Shown one piece after another: positions 1-9,675 of a stretch of DNA of 64,000 nucleotides; the stretch's first letter is position 1; each line of letters begins with the position of its first letter. The stretch lies in contig CALYLX010000062.1 in the NCBI GenBank assembly GCA_944990035.1, positions 124,001 to 188,000 of the forward strand, read 5' to 3'. A program made the position numbers and the translations under genes. The stretch comes from Clitopilus passeckerianus (taxonomy: Eukaryota; Basidiomycota; Agaricomycetes; Agaricales; Entolomataceae). Below the pieces are notes generated by a model. That model did no database searches. It saw only the letters and a list, made by a program, of their open reading frames with translations, and had not been told where the DNA came from.

Positions 1-38
1 TGGTCCTGCAGTCGCCCCCACCTCCTCCAGCGCCTCCC
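1..38 (+). pseudogene. LINE ORF1 fragment (Tad1-like), plus strand
   Basis: These bases match, with a few changes, the sense strand of the LINE ORF1 segment that lies on the minus strand at 3302-3338. They therefore belong to another LINE copy in the opposite orientation, cut by the window edge on the left and by the poly(T) start of LINE copy A on the right. Copy A appears to have landed inside this ORF1. The matching right half of the target is not found next to the 5' end of copy A, so part of the target was lost or rearranged. Confidence 0.6.
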
Positions 39-64
39 TTTTTTTTTTTTTTGATCAAAGCCCT

Positions 65-83
65 ACGCCCCCAGAGGGGGCGT
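65..83 (-). other. LINE 3'-terminal hairpin, copy A
   Basis: An 8-bp stem ACGCCCCC/GGGGGCGT closes a 3-nt loop just upstream of the A tail. The same hairpin is seen in the other LINE 3' ends of this window. It probably marks the RNA for the reverse transcriptase, by analogy with stringent LINEs. Confidence 0.6.
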
Positions 84-446
84 CTGACAATTTATATTCC
101 GGCGCCCGATAGCAGTCCGGTCGCAAGTAACTAAATACATGCATTGTATACTAACGTAAGTAAAAACCGTGTTCGTCGAGTGAACTACACTGAATACGAG
201 GTGCACCAAAGAGCAGGCTAGGGTGGCCCCCGAGGATAAATCTATCAATGAGTATGGTAGCGCGCAACATCCCGCAGAAGCAGCAAGAACCCTGGGAGCC
301 AGGCTCGCCGCTATATGAAGGATGGAGCACTGACGCCTATGCATGGAAAGCCATGCCAGACGCTTCGGCTTGTTCTCTGCGAACAAATTGGTGCGCACCC
401 GGCACCCAGACAAGGTCGTCAGGGCACGGCGGTGCAGTGGAGCCTG

Positions 447-1656
447 TTACAGGCATTCGTCGGCAGTGGCCTCCGACAGCGAGAGGGGCACCGCGAACGC
501 GCGTGGAGGCCTTATCAGGCGGACCACGTCGCCGTGTCTTCCTGGCTTTGGGAAACGGCGGTGGGGGCTGTTGCGATGGGAACGCAAAAGTGGCAGGATG
601 AGAGACGAAGGGAGACGCATTGTCCCTTCATACAGCTGGTGCTTGTCACTAATAAGCGACAGCGTGGGGTGGTTGCCAACCAGGGTGCCAATACGCGCCT
701 GGCCACGTTCAACCAGTTTCCTGATGTGCAAATGAATGGGAGGGAGACCAGCAATAGACTCGGTCCCCCCTCCCGGCGATGTGCGAAAGGCGCCAGTTAT
801 CCACCTGGCAGCTTTGTGTTGCATGGCGCGCAAGTGCGACATAGCAGTCTTGCACCTAGCACCTTTGTAGAACCAGAGGCCCACGCCATACGTAGCGACC
901 GGGAGGACGCATGCACGGTAGAGCAGCCGCTTCTGCATAGGGGTGATACCCCTTGACGAGTTACCAAGCATGATCATTGCCTTGACAGTGGTCAGAGCCT
1001 TGGTAGAGTAGTACTTGACATGGTGGCTAAAAGATAGCGACCGGTCAAAGTAGAAGCCCAAGTAGCGCCAAACGCACTTGGGTTGAAGTGGCGAGTTGCC
1101 AGTGTGTGGAGCAAAGCCCAAGTCAATGGCAGGATTGACATCGCTGTGCTTGCGAGAGAAGTGGAAGACCTCTGTCTTATCAGTCTCCTGCCATGCAGAG
1201 CATGCTAGGAAGACGTTGAGCATTGTCACACAACCAGCGGATGGCTGTACCATCCCCTGGGTCAGAGTAGACATTAGCGAAGTGTATTTGAGCACCAGCG
1301 CTCCCATACAGTGTTGTGACCACCACATCATTGTGGTTGGCGAGGTCAGTGCGAAATGCGGGCCGCATGCCTGCAAGACGCCTATGCACAAACGTCATAA
1401 CGCGTGGGCGGTCAGTCTCAGATGCTGGACGTCTAAACATGACTAGCCAGTCTGGGTGAGTGGGAGCACCAATCACTGCCTCCCCTTCCGGGTTGGTAGT
1501 AGACACAGTGCGGCGTATGAGCCTCCAGGGAGGCTCTTGCAACAGAAGCACGTCAAAATCGTTCTTACGCTCTTCCAGGAGAGATGACACTAGATCATGA
1601 TTTCTATTCACATTCTGTGAGTAGAAGCGAAGCAGAGATACATATTTGTGACGCAT
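447..1656 (-). pseudogene. LINE ORF2 remnant: endonuclease joined to RT C-terminus
   Basis: The reading frame starts at 1656 with MRHKYVSLLRFYSQNVNR, the usual ORF2 start in this family and 9 bp after the ORF1 stop. The first 150 codons are the N-terminal half of an APE-type endonuclease. At about 1180 the sequence jumps from the start of the catalytic GDFN region (CMAGD) to the RT C-terminal part beginning near DKTEVFHF. The rest of the endonuclease and all RT catalytic motifs are missing. The frame then runs through the thumb-like region up to 447, crossing a second deletion near 600 that removes RNase H. It cannot encode an active polymerase. Copy C shares the first junction. Confidence 0.75.
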
Positions 1657-1664
1657 AAAGTAAT

Positions 1665-3893
1665 TTAAACGTGAGCAGTACGATCACCCAGAGCCGACTG
1701 AATCGGTCTCCTCCTGGGTGGTTGAACGTTAGCATAACTTTGCGGTGCTCTAGCAGAAAAGCGTACCGCATCGTTGACTTCATACCGGCGCTGGATCCAG
1801 CCAGCATCAAATCGGTGACGAGAGAAGGCGCACTTGGACGAATCCGCTGTGTGTGCCTTGCCGCAGTTGATGCACCTGGGTGTGTGGGGGCACGGTTCAC
1901 CATCAGGAGTGGCAGGAACCGGGGGATTCGCATCAGGCTTCTCCCAACAGCAGTGGGAGAGCTTGCGATGATTCTGCGTGTCATGGCCATAGCCACAGTG
2001 AGCGCAGGAGTTGTACTGCTGTCTACAGGATGCAGTTGGGTGTCCCCAAGCCCAACAGCGCTGGCACTGAGGGACGCCGGCGTGTACACTGGCAGGGGAG
2101 ATATTGCACAGGCGTCCACCAATGGACACCTTCTTATTGGTGATGGACTTGAGGGCAGTACCAGACCTAGAATCCCAGAAGTCGAAAAAGACCACGCACA
2201 TATCATGCGATGGGCTGGCGCGATGAATACGTGGCTTTCCAGCAAGCTGGAGCGACGACGTAGTGGTGTTCTGACACAGGAGTGCTTCCATGGTGTCAGG
2301 AGTGACTGGAGTGCTGCCCACTGCACCAGAGGAGTAGTAGGGCACACCAGTGATGCGGGCGTAGGAACGCGATGCAGGGACCTCTACATTCACGTTGACA
2401 ATTGGCTGGCCACCCTCTGTAAGAGGATACCAAACGCGCTGCACAGCGAGCCGGATAATGCCCAGGTCGCTGTGGGTGGGTGTGTCGCTGAAGTGGACAA
2501 TGATAGCGTCACCCCTGCCTACTTCGGCATGAATGGCGTTGTTGCGAGAACCTCCAGCAGACAGCCGGAGGTTGAGAGTAGAAACAGCCTGCTCAGGCGG
2601 AATGGGGAGAGGCGCAGGGATGGCATCGCTGCCAGTGCCTCTGCGCACATAAATGAAGCATTGCCTGCGAGATGGGCCGCGCGTGGTGGATTTGAGCTTC
2701 TGCTTCTTCTTCAAAGGAGAGGGAGCAGAGGGGAGGGGAGAGGACGCTGCCTTGCGCTTGTTGGCATTAGAATTGTCCTTGAGTTGCGCTACTTCATCCC
2801 AGGATAGTCCCGGGAGATGGCGCGCGAGTTCAGCAAGTTCTGCGCATTGGTGCGCAGTCATGCCAACAGTAACCTCTGCAAAAGAGCGAGGGGCGGCGTG
2901 TGCAGGCCTCCTAGGCGGCTGCGAAGCGACGGAAGCGTAGGACGCCTTGGGAGCGCGCTGACGCTGTTGTGGTTGCTGCTGCTGCTGCTGGAACGCATTA
3001 GCAGGCTTTGGTGCACGCACAGCATGCGGATTAGGCGCTCTGCGCGGTGTAGCAGGCGCCTGGGGAGGGGGCGGGCAAACCGGCGCTGGAATTGCATCCA
3101 GTTGCCCGAATGGATCCGCTCTGGTTGCGGTTGGGAAGGGGCAGCACCTGTAGCAACACCTGAGTCCGGTCCAGGGACCGGGTTGTTAGGTTGCTGAGAT
3201 GTTGCTGTGGACTCCTATCCCTCCATGGGAGCCGGAGATTTGTGACCAGTGGCAGTGTGTTCCGTGGGTCGGGGAGGGGTAACCTGAGTCCTGGCGCCTT
3301 GGGAGGCGCTGGAGAAGGTGGGGGCGACTGCAGGAGCAGGGGAGGCCGGTGCTACACCATGCCCACCTGCAGCAGCGGTGGAGGGAGCGGATGCTGCGCT
3401 TGCAGCACCCTTAGGAGCAGCAGTGCGTGTAGGGCGCTGCTGGGGGGAAGGAGACGGCAGGAGAGCATCCAATGCATCCCTAACACGTCGAATTTGGGGG
3501 AGACACTCCTCATCCACACTGAGGTAGTCTGTGATATGAACAGATGCCGCGCGAGCAACTGTTGAGACAAGGCAGTCTGCAATGAGCTTCGCCTGAAGCT
3601 CATCCACAGCACTAGGAGGACAGTGGTCCATCCAGCCTTGTATAGTGACAAGAGCATCGGTAAGGGCCTCTACATCATCCCTGACGGCCGCCTCTGTAGC
3701 CTGTAAAGACAGAGTATAAGAGTCCTTCTCTTCATGTCCTGGAAACAGAGCTTTGAACTCTGTTTGAGTGCTGGGGTGTTTCTTCACCATCAAATCCGCC
3801 ATAGTCACGACCATGGCCCTTCTGAGGTGTGGATGGCGTTGGAGTTGGATCCGGCGGCCGGGGAGTCTTCTTGCTGCCTCCTGCACTACTCAT
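1665..3893 (-). pseudogene. LINE ORF1 (zinc-knuckle RNA-binding protein), frameshifted
   Basis: ORF1 of copy A probably begins at 3893 (MSSAGGSKKTP). It is low-complexity and Pro/Ala/Gln-rich at first. An RRM-like region follows (NVNVEVPASRSYARITGV), then three zinc knuckles: CQRCWAWGHPTASC, a CxxC...H...H variant (CAHCGYGHDTQNH) and CINCGKAHTADSSKC. Such ORF1 proteins bind the element RNA to form the retrotransposition particle. The frame is broken by a shift near 3790 and a stop near 3215, so three open segments remain (3893-3790, 3886-3215, 3020-1665). The last segment, with the knuckles, is intact for 451 codons. Confidence 0.7.
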
Positions 3894-4009
3894 AGCACAG
3901 ACAGGCGGATATACTGGAGAATGAAGCGGTGTGCAAGCTGCTGGAGGGCGAATTTGCGCTGCTGTTGTGGCTGTGATGTTGGTGGTAACAGATCAAAAGG
4001 GATGGAGTC

Positions 4010-4787
4010 CCTGGACCTGCCCCAGGTGTTGCCACAGGTGCTGCCCCTTTGCACCCGCAGCCTGAGCGGATCCATTCGGGTAACTGGATGCAATTCCAGC
4101 GCCGGTTTGCCCGCCCCCCTCCCCAAGCGCCTGCTGCACCGTGCAGAGCGCCTAACCCGCATGCTGTGCGTGCGCCCATCGCGCAGACAATGCTTCATTT
4201 ATGTGCGCAGAGGCACTGGCAGTAATGCCATCCCTGCGCCTCTCCCCATTCTGCCTGAACAGGCTGTTTCTACTCTCAACCTCCGGCTGTCTGCTGGAGG
4301 TTCTCACAACAACGCCATTCATGCCGAAGTAGGCAGGGGTGACGCTATCATGGTCCACTTCAGCGACACACCCACCCACAGCGACCTGGGCATTATCTGG
4401 CTCTTTGTGCAGCGCGTTTGGTATCCTCTTACAGAGGGTGGCCAGCGAATCGTCAACGTGAATGTAGAGGTCCCTGCATCGCGTTCCTACGCCCGCATCA
4501 CTGGCGTGCCCTACTACTCCTCTGGCGCAGTGGGCAGCACTCCAGTCACTCCTGACACTATGGAAGCACTCCTGCGTCAGAACACTACTACCTCGTTGCT
4601 CCAGCTTGCTGGAAAGCCACGCATTCATTGCGCCAGCCCATCGCATGATATGTGTGTGGTCTTTTTCGACATCTGGGATTCACAAGAAGGTGTCCATTGG
4701 TGGACGCCTGTGCAACATCTCCCCAGCCAGTGTACACGCCGGCATCCCTCAGTGTCAGCGCTGTTGGGCTTGGGGACACCCACATGA
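4010..4787 (+). pseudogene. LINE ORF1 remnant of copy B
   Basis: The middle of ORF1 is preserved in one frame from the Arg-rich segment (RRQCFIYVRRGTG) through the RRM-like region to MCVVFFDIWDS. About 35 bp is then missing near 4680 relative to copy F, which shifts the frame. The first zinc knuckle survives in another frame (CQRCWAWGHP) and the sequence jumps at about 4788 into ORF2. The second and third knuckles, the ORF1 stop and the ORF2 start are absent. This copy cannot make a normal ORF1 protein. Confidence 0.65.
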
Positions 4788-6680
4788 TCTAGTGTCATCT
4801 CTCCTGGAAGAGCGTAAGAACGATTTCGACGTGCTTATACGCCACACTGTGTCCACTACCAACCCGGAAGGGGAGGCAGTGATTGGTGCTCCCACTCACC
4901 CAGACTGGCTAGTGATGTTTAGACGTCCGGCATCTGAGACTGACCGCCCACGCGTTATGACGTTTGTGCATAGGCGTCTTGCAGGCATGCGGCCTGCATT
5001 TCGCACTGACCTCGCCAACCACAATGATGTGGTGGTCACAACACTGTATGGGAGCGCTGGTGCTCAAATACACTTCGCTAATGTCTACTCTGACCCAGGG
5101 GATGGTACTGCCATTCGCTGGTTGTGTGACAATGCCCCATGTCTCCCAAGCATGCTCTGCGTGGCAGGGGACTTCAACTGCAAGTCGTCAGTCTGGGACC
5201 CAGACTACAACTCTACAAATCATGTTGCAACTGAACTATGCGATGTTGCGCTTGACCTGGGTTTGGAGGCTAGCGTACTACCAGTACGCACTCCTACTCA
5301 CTTCCTGCATGCTGTCAGCCTTAGGCCGTCAGTCATTGATCTATTCTTCCTCCCTGTGGGTCGCAATGCAGGGACTGCACACAGCGTGGTCACAGAGTGG
5401 AAAGGACCCTCTGACCACGCTCCTCTGACCGTCACGCTCCCCATCCAGCCTGTGGAGCTGGCTGCTGAGCGCATCACCCTGCCCAAGGGCAGTGAGCAAG
5501 AGGAAGAGTTTCTGAAGGAGCTGTCCTCTTCCTTGCGAGCACTGGACACATCTGGTCTCACAACAGCAGAAGCAATTGAACGCTGCACGGGCGCTATTGC
5601 AACTGCTATTAAGCAGTCTTGGGATAACAACTCAAAGACTGCCCGCATCTCCACCAAGTCAAAGTCCTGGTGGAATCCTGAGTGCTCTGAAGCTGTCAGA
5701 GTGTATCGCGCTTCTAGGGCGGTCGCTGATTACAAGGTGTTCCGCAGGACCACAAAAGTGGCCAAGCGTAAGTTCTTTGATAGTAGGATCCAGACGATTG
5801 CTACTACCAACAAGCGCCCATGGGATCTCATGCGCTGGGCCAAGCAGCGTGAGCTCCCTACACATGAAGCAATTCGCCACAATGGCGAACCTTGCAACTT
5901 CCTTGAGTCGCTCTGGGCCGCTCTTGACTCAACATACAACTCGGCGTCTGACCGCCTTGTTGTCCCCTCTGTGCTCAACGATGTGCCTCAGTCTCCTCTG
6001 CGCCAGTGGTGGGACTTTGGTGTTAATGAGCTTAGAGAAGAACTTGCAAAGTGCTCCAACACTTCTGCTCCGGGTCCTGATCACCTCACATGGTTTCAGC
6101 TCAAATCCATGGTTGCTGACACGGCCATTGCAACCAAATTCATTGAGATTGCTAATGCCTGCCTTCGGGTGGGTCACTGGCCCTCTCACTTCAAAGAGTC
6201 GCGGTCTGCCATTGTTTTTAAGCCTGGCAAACCGCACTATTCTACTCCCAAGATGTTCCGCCCCATTGTGTTGCTCAACACGCTGGGGAAACCCCCCGAG
6301 AAGATGCTTGCAAACCGGATGCAGTTTGAAGCGCAGAAATTCGGCGTGTTCCACCCCAACCAGTTTGGAGGTGTGCGCCAACACTCTACTGAGGATGCGG
6401 GTGTTTATCTCACTCACATTGTCAACCCCTCCCTCAACCACGAAATGCTGCTACGTATACTACGCAGACTGGGCTTTGCACCAGGAGTCTGCAATTTCTT
6501 TGCATCATACCTTGTTGGGAGAGACACATCCTACAGCTGGAACGGCGAAGAGTCCAGCAAGTACTCTGCAGATGTTGGCGTTGGTCAGGGATCTGCTTTA
6601 TCCCCTCTTCTCTCTGCGCTCTATTTGGTGCCAGTGATGAGACTCTTTGAGCGCAGGATTCCCCCTGCTGCTACTACACT
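4606..6680 (+). pseudogene. LINE ORF1-ORF2 fusion: endonuclease plus partial RT
   Basis: One long open frame runs from the ORF1 zinc knuckle straight into ORF2. It holds an APE-type endonuclease with AGDFN (about residue 187) and SDHAPL (about 269), which nick target DNA in this class. The RT region follows with APGPDHLTW (about 487), FRPIVLLNTLGK and GQGSALSPLL (about 660). Palm motif A is deleted: sequence jumps from THIV to NPSLNH, whereas copy D keeps FDLAQFFPSF there. The YVDD motif lies beyond the 1957-bp insertion at 6681. After 6680 the frame reads into the inserted element and is meaningless. The fusion is open for more than 690 codons but lacks catalytic parts. Confidence 0.75.
6669..6680 (+). 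repeat. Target-site duplication, left (12 bp)
   Basis: TGCTACTACACT lies immediately left of the T run of the inserted minus-strand element and recurs at 8638-8649. It defines the insertion limits and shows target-primed retrotransposition into the RT of copy B. Confidence 0.85.
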
Positions 6681-6709
6681 TTTTTTTTTTTTTTTTGAGA
6701 TCAAATCCA

Positions 6710-6728
6710 ACACCCCCATAGGGGGTGT
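6710..6728 (-). other. LINE 3'-terminal hairpin, second family
   Basis: The stem is ACACCCCC/GGGGGTGT with a 3-nt loop, next to the A tail. Relative to copy A, one stem pair has changed on both sides (G-C to A-U), so pairing is kept while sequence differs. Confidence 0.65.
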
Positions 6729-6814
6729 CAGAAAATTTATATCCCGGTGCGCAATAGCAGTCCGGCGGGTGTATCTAATACAAAAGTAAAGACATTGACA
6801 ATAAGGTCCGTACA

Positions 6815-8587
6815 CTAAGTACGGCAGCAAATCGAGAGTGCAAATCTGAAATGAGCACGTGGCTGCAAGCAGCGACTAGTCTTCAGCGGAGCCCGATAGG
6901 GGTAAGGGGTGCATGGTGGAACGGCACCTGCATAGAGTATGGCGGCATGTAAAGACAAGCGCTGGACGCCCAGTTGGACGTTGGCATCGTGGCCGAGGCA
7001 CTGAGGGACTCCAGGCCTTTTCTCCGCACCGCGAAGTAGGCAGGAACGACCATAGACAAGGACACGTGTCCCGTCTAGGTCACGGAGGCGAGCACCTCGG
7101 CGGGTGTCCCAGACCTCAAAGAAGACAGTGCATGAGTCGGCCGTCTTTGAGTGGCGAACAACTCGTGGTGGGGCGGCCAACTGTGCACCGTAAAGGGTGT
7201 CACCTGCTGTGAGTACAGACTCAATGGCAGGGCGAGATAGGGTGACCTCCTCCCCGTCGGCGTCAACAGAGAGGAAGGGGGCATTGATGATTTTGAGGTA
7301 GGACCGCAACTGCGGTACCTCACAGGTCAAAGCAGGGGTGCCAGCTGGGAAGGCCTTGACCAGCCACTTGGAAACAATCTCAAGGTCGGCAGCATTGGGG
7401 ACCTGAGTGGTGTGCATGAAGTAGCCTCCCATGCCGAGGGAGGCGGTCTCAATGCGGAGTTTTGACCTCTTGGTAAGGCCACGATTGACCGTCGCCACAA
7501 TAGTCTCAAGAGAGACAGAGGCATTGACAGCCGCAGAGGGGATAGCGATGATCCTCTTGCGAGAAGGACCACGTGTGGTGGACTGCACCTTAGCCTGGGT
7601 AGGCTTGGGTGCAGGAGAAGGTTGGCCAGAGGCCTTCAAGTGAATGCAAGCAAGTTGCTCAGCATCCAAATTGGGATAGGCCCTAGCCAGAGCGGCCAGA
7701 GCAGTGATGTCACCACCCACTTTAGTGCCAGGGCGCTTAATGGTGGGGGTGGAAGAAGCAGGCGCAGCAGCGGCGTTAGCCGCTATTGCAGTTGCGACAA
7801 CGCGTGCAAAGGTGCCCTTGGGCAAGACCTTCATACGACCACCAGATGGAGCAGCACCTGCCACGTTGACAGGGCGCCCATAGGGACGAGCCGGGTTCCG
7901 GGGAGGGACGGGAGGAGGCGCAGTCTTCCGACCCGGGTTAGGCCGGGAAGAAGCGGGAATGGGAGCGGGCGGAGCAGGAGCGCCACCCGGGTTGAGTTGG
8001 GGGTTGAGGAGGGTTGGGGGCCAAATTTGAGGAGCGTGCCCCCCAAATTGCCGAACCCCGCCTGAATGTTGGGATTGGCGTTAACCGCCGCGCGAAGAAG
8101 GCCGCTAGCACCAGCCACCCGGACAAGCCAAATAAGCGCAGCGCCAACATTGGCAGAAGCAGGGACCTCTAGAGAGAGGCCCTGCTCACGAATGGATTCA
8201 ACTTGTGCAGAGACAAGTTGAATGGTTTCCTCCACATGCTTCAAGGCGTCACCCACAGAGGGGGCGGAGGGAGTGGGAGGCGATGAAACTGAAGGACCAG
8301 GGATTGGTTCCTCAGTAGGAAGAGGGGCCTGCTGTTCCACAGACACCGGGGTGATAGTACCAGCCCACTGTCTCTTTTCTGGAGAGCCAGCGCGCTCAGT
8401 AGGAGGGGAGGAGTTACTGTTCTTCTTGCGCTTGGCCTTAGCAGCGGCGTGAGAAGCAATCAGTGCTTCGCCTTCAGCAATGCCCAGTGGCGCTCTAATG
8501 CGCGGGGGAGCAGTAGTGGAACGAGCAGGAACCTGTTGCCAGGGCGCTCCTTCAGAAATATTGAGTTCATCCTCCTCAGAGGACATC
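6815..8587 (-). pseudogene. ORF1 of the second LINE family, frameshifted
   Basis: The probable start is 8587 (MSSEEDELNISEGAPWQQ). The first part is acidic, then Lys-rich (KAKRKKNSNS) and Pro/Ser-rich. It stays open to about 8000, where the frame shifts; the rest continues in another frame from about 7864. That part has an RRM-like region (EVPQLRSYLKIINAPFLSVD) comparable with the family-1 segment around SYARITGV, and FFEVWDTRRGARL, like FFDFWDSRSGTAL of family 1. The C-terminal zinc-knuckle block is missing after GVPQC. Expected role: RNA-binding particle protein. Not functional as read. Confidence 0.65.
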
Positions 8588-8637
8588 TCGACGTCCCGAG
8601 TGGGATCATGGTGGTGGTAAGAGATCAAGAAGCGTGT

Positions 8638-8649
8638 TGCTACTACACT
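8638..8649 (+). repeat. Target-site duplication, right (12 bp)
   Basis: TGCTACTACACT, identical to 6669-6680, directly after the 5' end of the inserted minus-strand element. Confidence 0.85.
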
Positions 8650-9050
8650 CATGTCGTATGTGGACGATGGTTCGCTCATTGTCCAGTCGCCATCCTTTGG
8701 GGAGAACATCACCCTACTCCAGCAAGCATACGTCGTCATCACGGAGCTTGTTACTGCACTCGGCCTTGTCTTGGAGCATGATAAGACAGAGGTTTTCCAC
8801 TTCTCTCACAAGCACAACAATGTCAATCCTGCCATTGACTTGGGCTTCGCTCCACACACTGGCAACTCGCCTATTCAACCCAAGGGTGTTTGGCGCTACT
8901 TGGGCTTCTACTTTGACCGGTCGCTATCTTTTAGCCACCATGTCAAGTATTACTCTACCAAGGCTCTGACCACTGTCAAGGCAATGATCATGCTTGGTAA
9001 CTCGTCAAGGGGGATCACCCATATGCAGAAGCGGCTGCTCTACCGTGCAT
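8650..9050 (+). pseudogene. LINE copy B RT continuation (YVDD region)
   Basis: Resumes the RT of copy B after the insertion. SYVDDGSLIV carries the YVDD catalytic motif of the palm, followed by LGLVLEHDKTEVFHF and DLGFAPHTGN. The frame stays open until about 9050, where ALYRAY-type coding sequence passes directly into 3' UTR sequence found at 11770 in copy C. The thumb end, RNase H and Cys/His C-terminus are lost. Confidence 0.75.
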
Positions 9051-9124
9051 ACGTTAGTATATAATGCGTGTATTTAGGTACTTGCGACCGGACTGCAATC
9101 TGGCGCCGGAATACAAATTGTCAG

Positions 9125-9142
9125 ACGCCCCCTTCGGGGCGT
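9125..9142 (+). other. LINE 3'-terminal hairpin, copy B
   Basis: A 7-bp stem (ACGCCCC/GGGGCGT) with a 4-nt loop precedes GTAGGGCTTTGACC and the A tail. The loop is changed relative to copy C and the stem is kept. Confidence 0.6.
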
Positions 9143-9228
9143 AGGGCTTTGACCAAAAAAAAAAAAAGATTCAGAAGGCTTTGGGTGATCGTCCTGCCCG
9201 CATTTAATATATTTTATGCGTCACAAAC

Positions 9229-9675
9229 ATGTATCCTCATTCTGTGAATAGAAATTATGATCTTGTTGCATCGCTCCTAGAAGAACGTAAGAATGATTTC
9301 AATGTGATTCTGCTTCAAGAGCCTCCTCCTTGGAGGCTCATACGCCGCACCGTGTCTACTACCAACTCCAAGGGGGAGGCGGTAATTGGTGCTCCTACTC
9401 ACCCAGACTGGCATGTCATGTTTAGACGACCAGCATCTGACACTGACCGCCCACGTGTTATGACGTTTGTGCACAGGTGTCTTGCAGGCATGCAGCCTGC
9501 ATTTCGCACTGACCTTGCCAACCACAATGATGTGGTGGTAACAACTCTGTATAGGAGCGCAGGCGCTCAGATACACTTTGCCAATATTTACTCTAGCCCA
9601 GGGGATAGTACTGCCATTTGATGGCTGTGTGACAATGCCCCACGTCTCCCAAACATGCTTTGCATGGCAGGGGAC
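9229..9675 (+). pseudogene. LINE ORF2 endonuclease N-terminal part, copy C
   Basis: Encodes the start of the APE-type endonuclease (NYDLVASLLEERKNDFNV, then PRVMTFVHRCLAGMQPAF). A TGA replaces the Trp codon of the conserved IRWLCDN motif near 9619. The catalytic half from GDFN onward is removed by the junction at about 9676. The ORF2 start codon region is shortened: the segment between CACAAACATGTATC and TCATTCTGTGAATAG is missing about 20 bp present in copy F. Confidence 0.7.

Larger units (their letters stand above)
39..4000 (-). mobile_element. Tad1-like LINE copy A, internally deleted
   Basis: This is a non-LTR retrotransposon read on the minus strand. It starts near 4000 with a short leader, then ORF1 (zinc-knuckle protein), ORF2 (endonuclease, then the end of the reverse transcriptase), a 3' UTR with a terminal hairpin, and an A tail seen as the T run at 39-52. 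Two internal deletions are visible against copies B, C and D. One, at about 1180, joins the endonuclease directly to the end of the RT. The other, at about 600, removes the RNase H region. The 5' limit is approximate because plus-strand copy B starts head-to-head at about 4001. Confidence 0.75.
6681..8637 (-). mobile_element. LINE-derived ORF1-only element (second family), 1957 bp
   Basis: Flanked by a perfect 12-bp target-site duplication. On the minus strand it begins at 8637, has an ORF1 reading frame, a short 3' UTR with a hairpin, and an A tail (T run at 6681-6696). The first zinc knuckle is cut after GVPQC and sequence passes quickly to the 3' UTR, so there is no ORF2. Since the duplication marks the true ends, the element moved in this shortened form and was presumably mobilised by another element's ORF2. 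Its 3' UTR resembles that of copies A-E but is clearly diverged. Confidence 0.75.
4001..9167 (+). mobile_element. Tad1-like LINE copy B, split by a second LINE family
   Basis: Plus-strand LINE starting about 4001 inside ORF1, continuing to 6680, interrupted at 6681-8637 by a minus-strand element of a related family, and resuming at 8638 with the YVDD part of the RT. At 9050 the RT jumps directly to the 3' UTR, so about 1.8 kb (end of RT, RNase H, C-terminus) seen in copy C is absent. The element ends with the terminal hairpin and 13 A residues (9155-9167). A further deletion at about 4788 fuses ORF1 to ORF2. Copy C begins directly after the A tail. Confidence 0.75.

Noticed and set aside
1671..2807. 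378-codon open frame on the plus strand
   Set aside because: It is antisense to the LINE ORF1 zinc-knuckle frame, which has recognisable domains and matches other copies. The plus frame has no motif.
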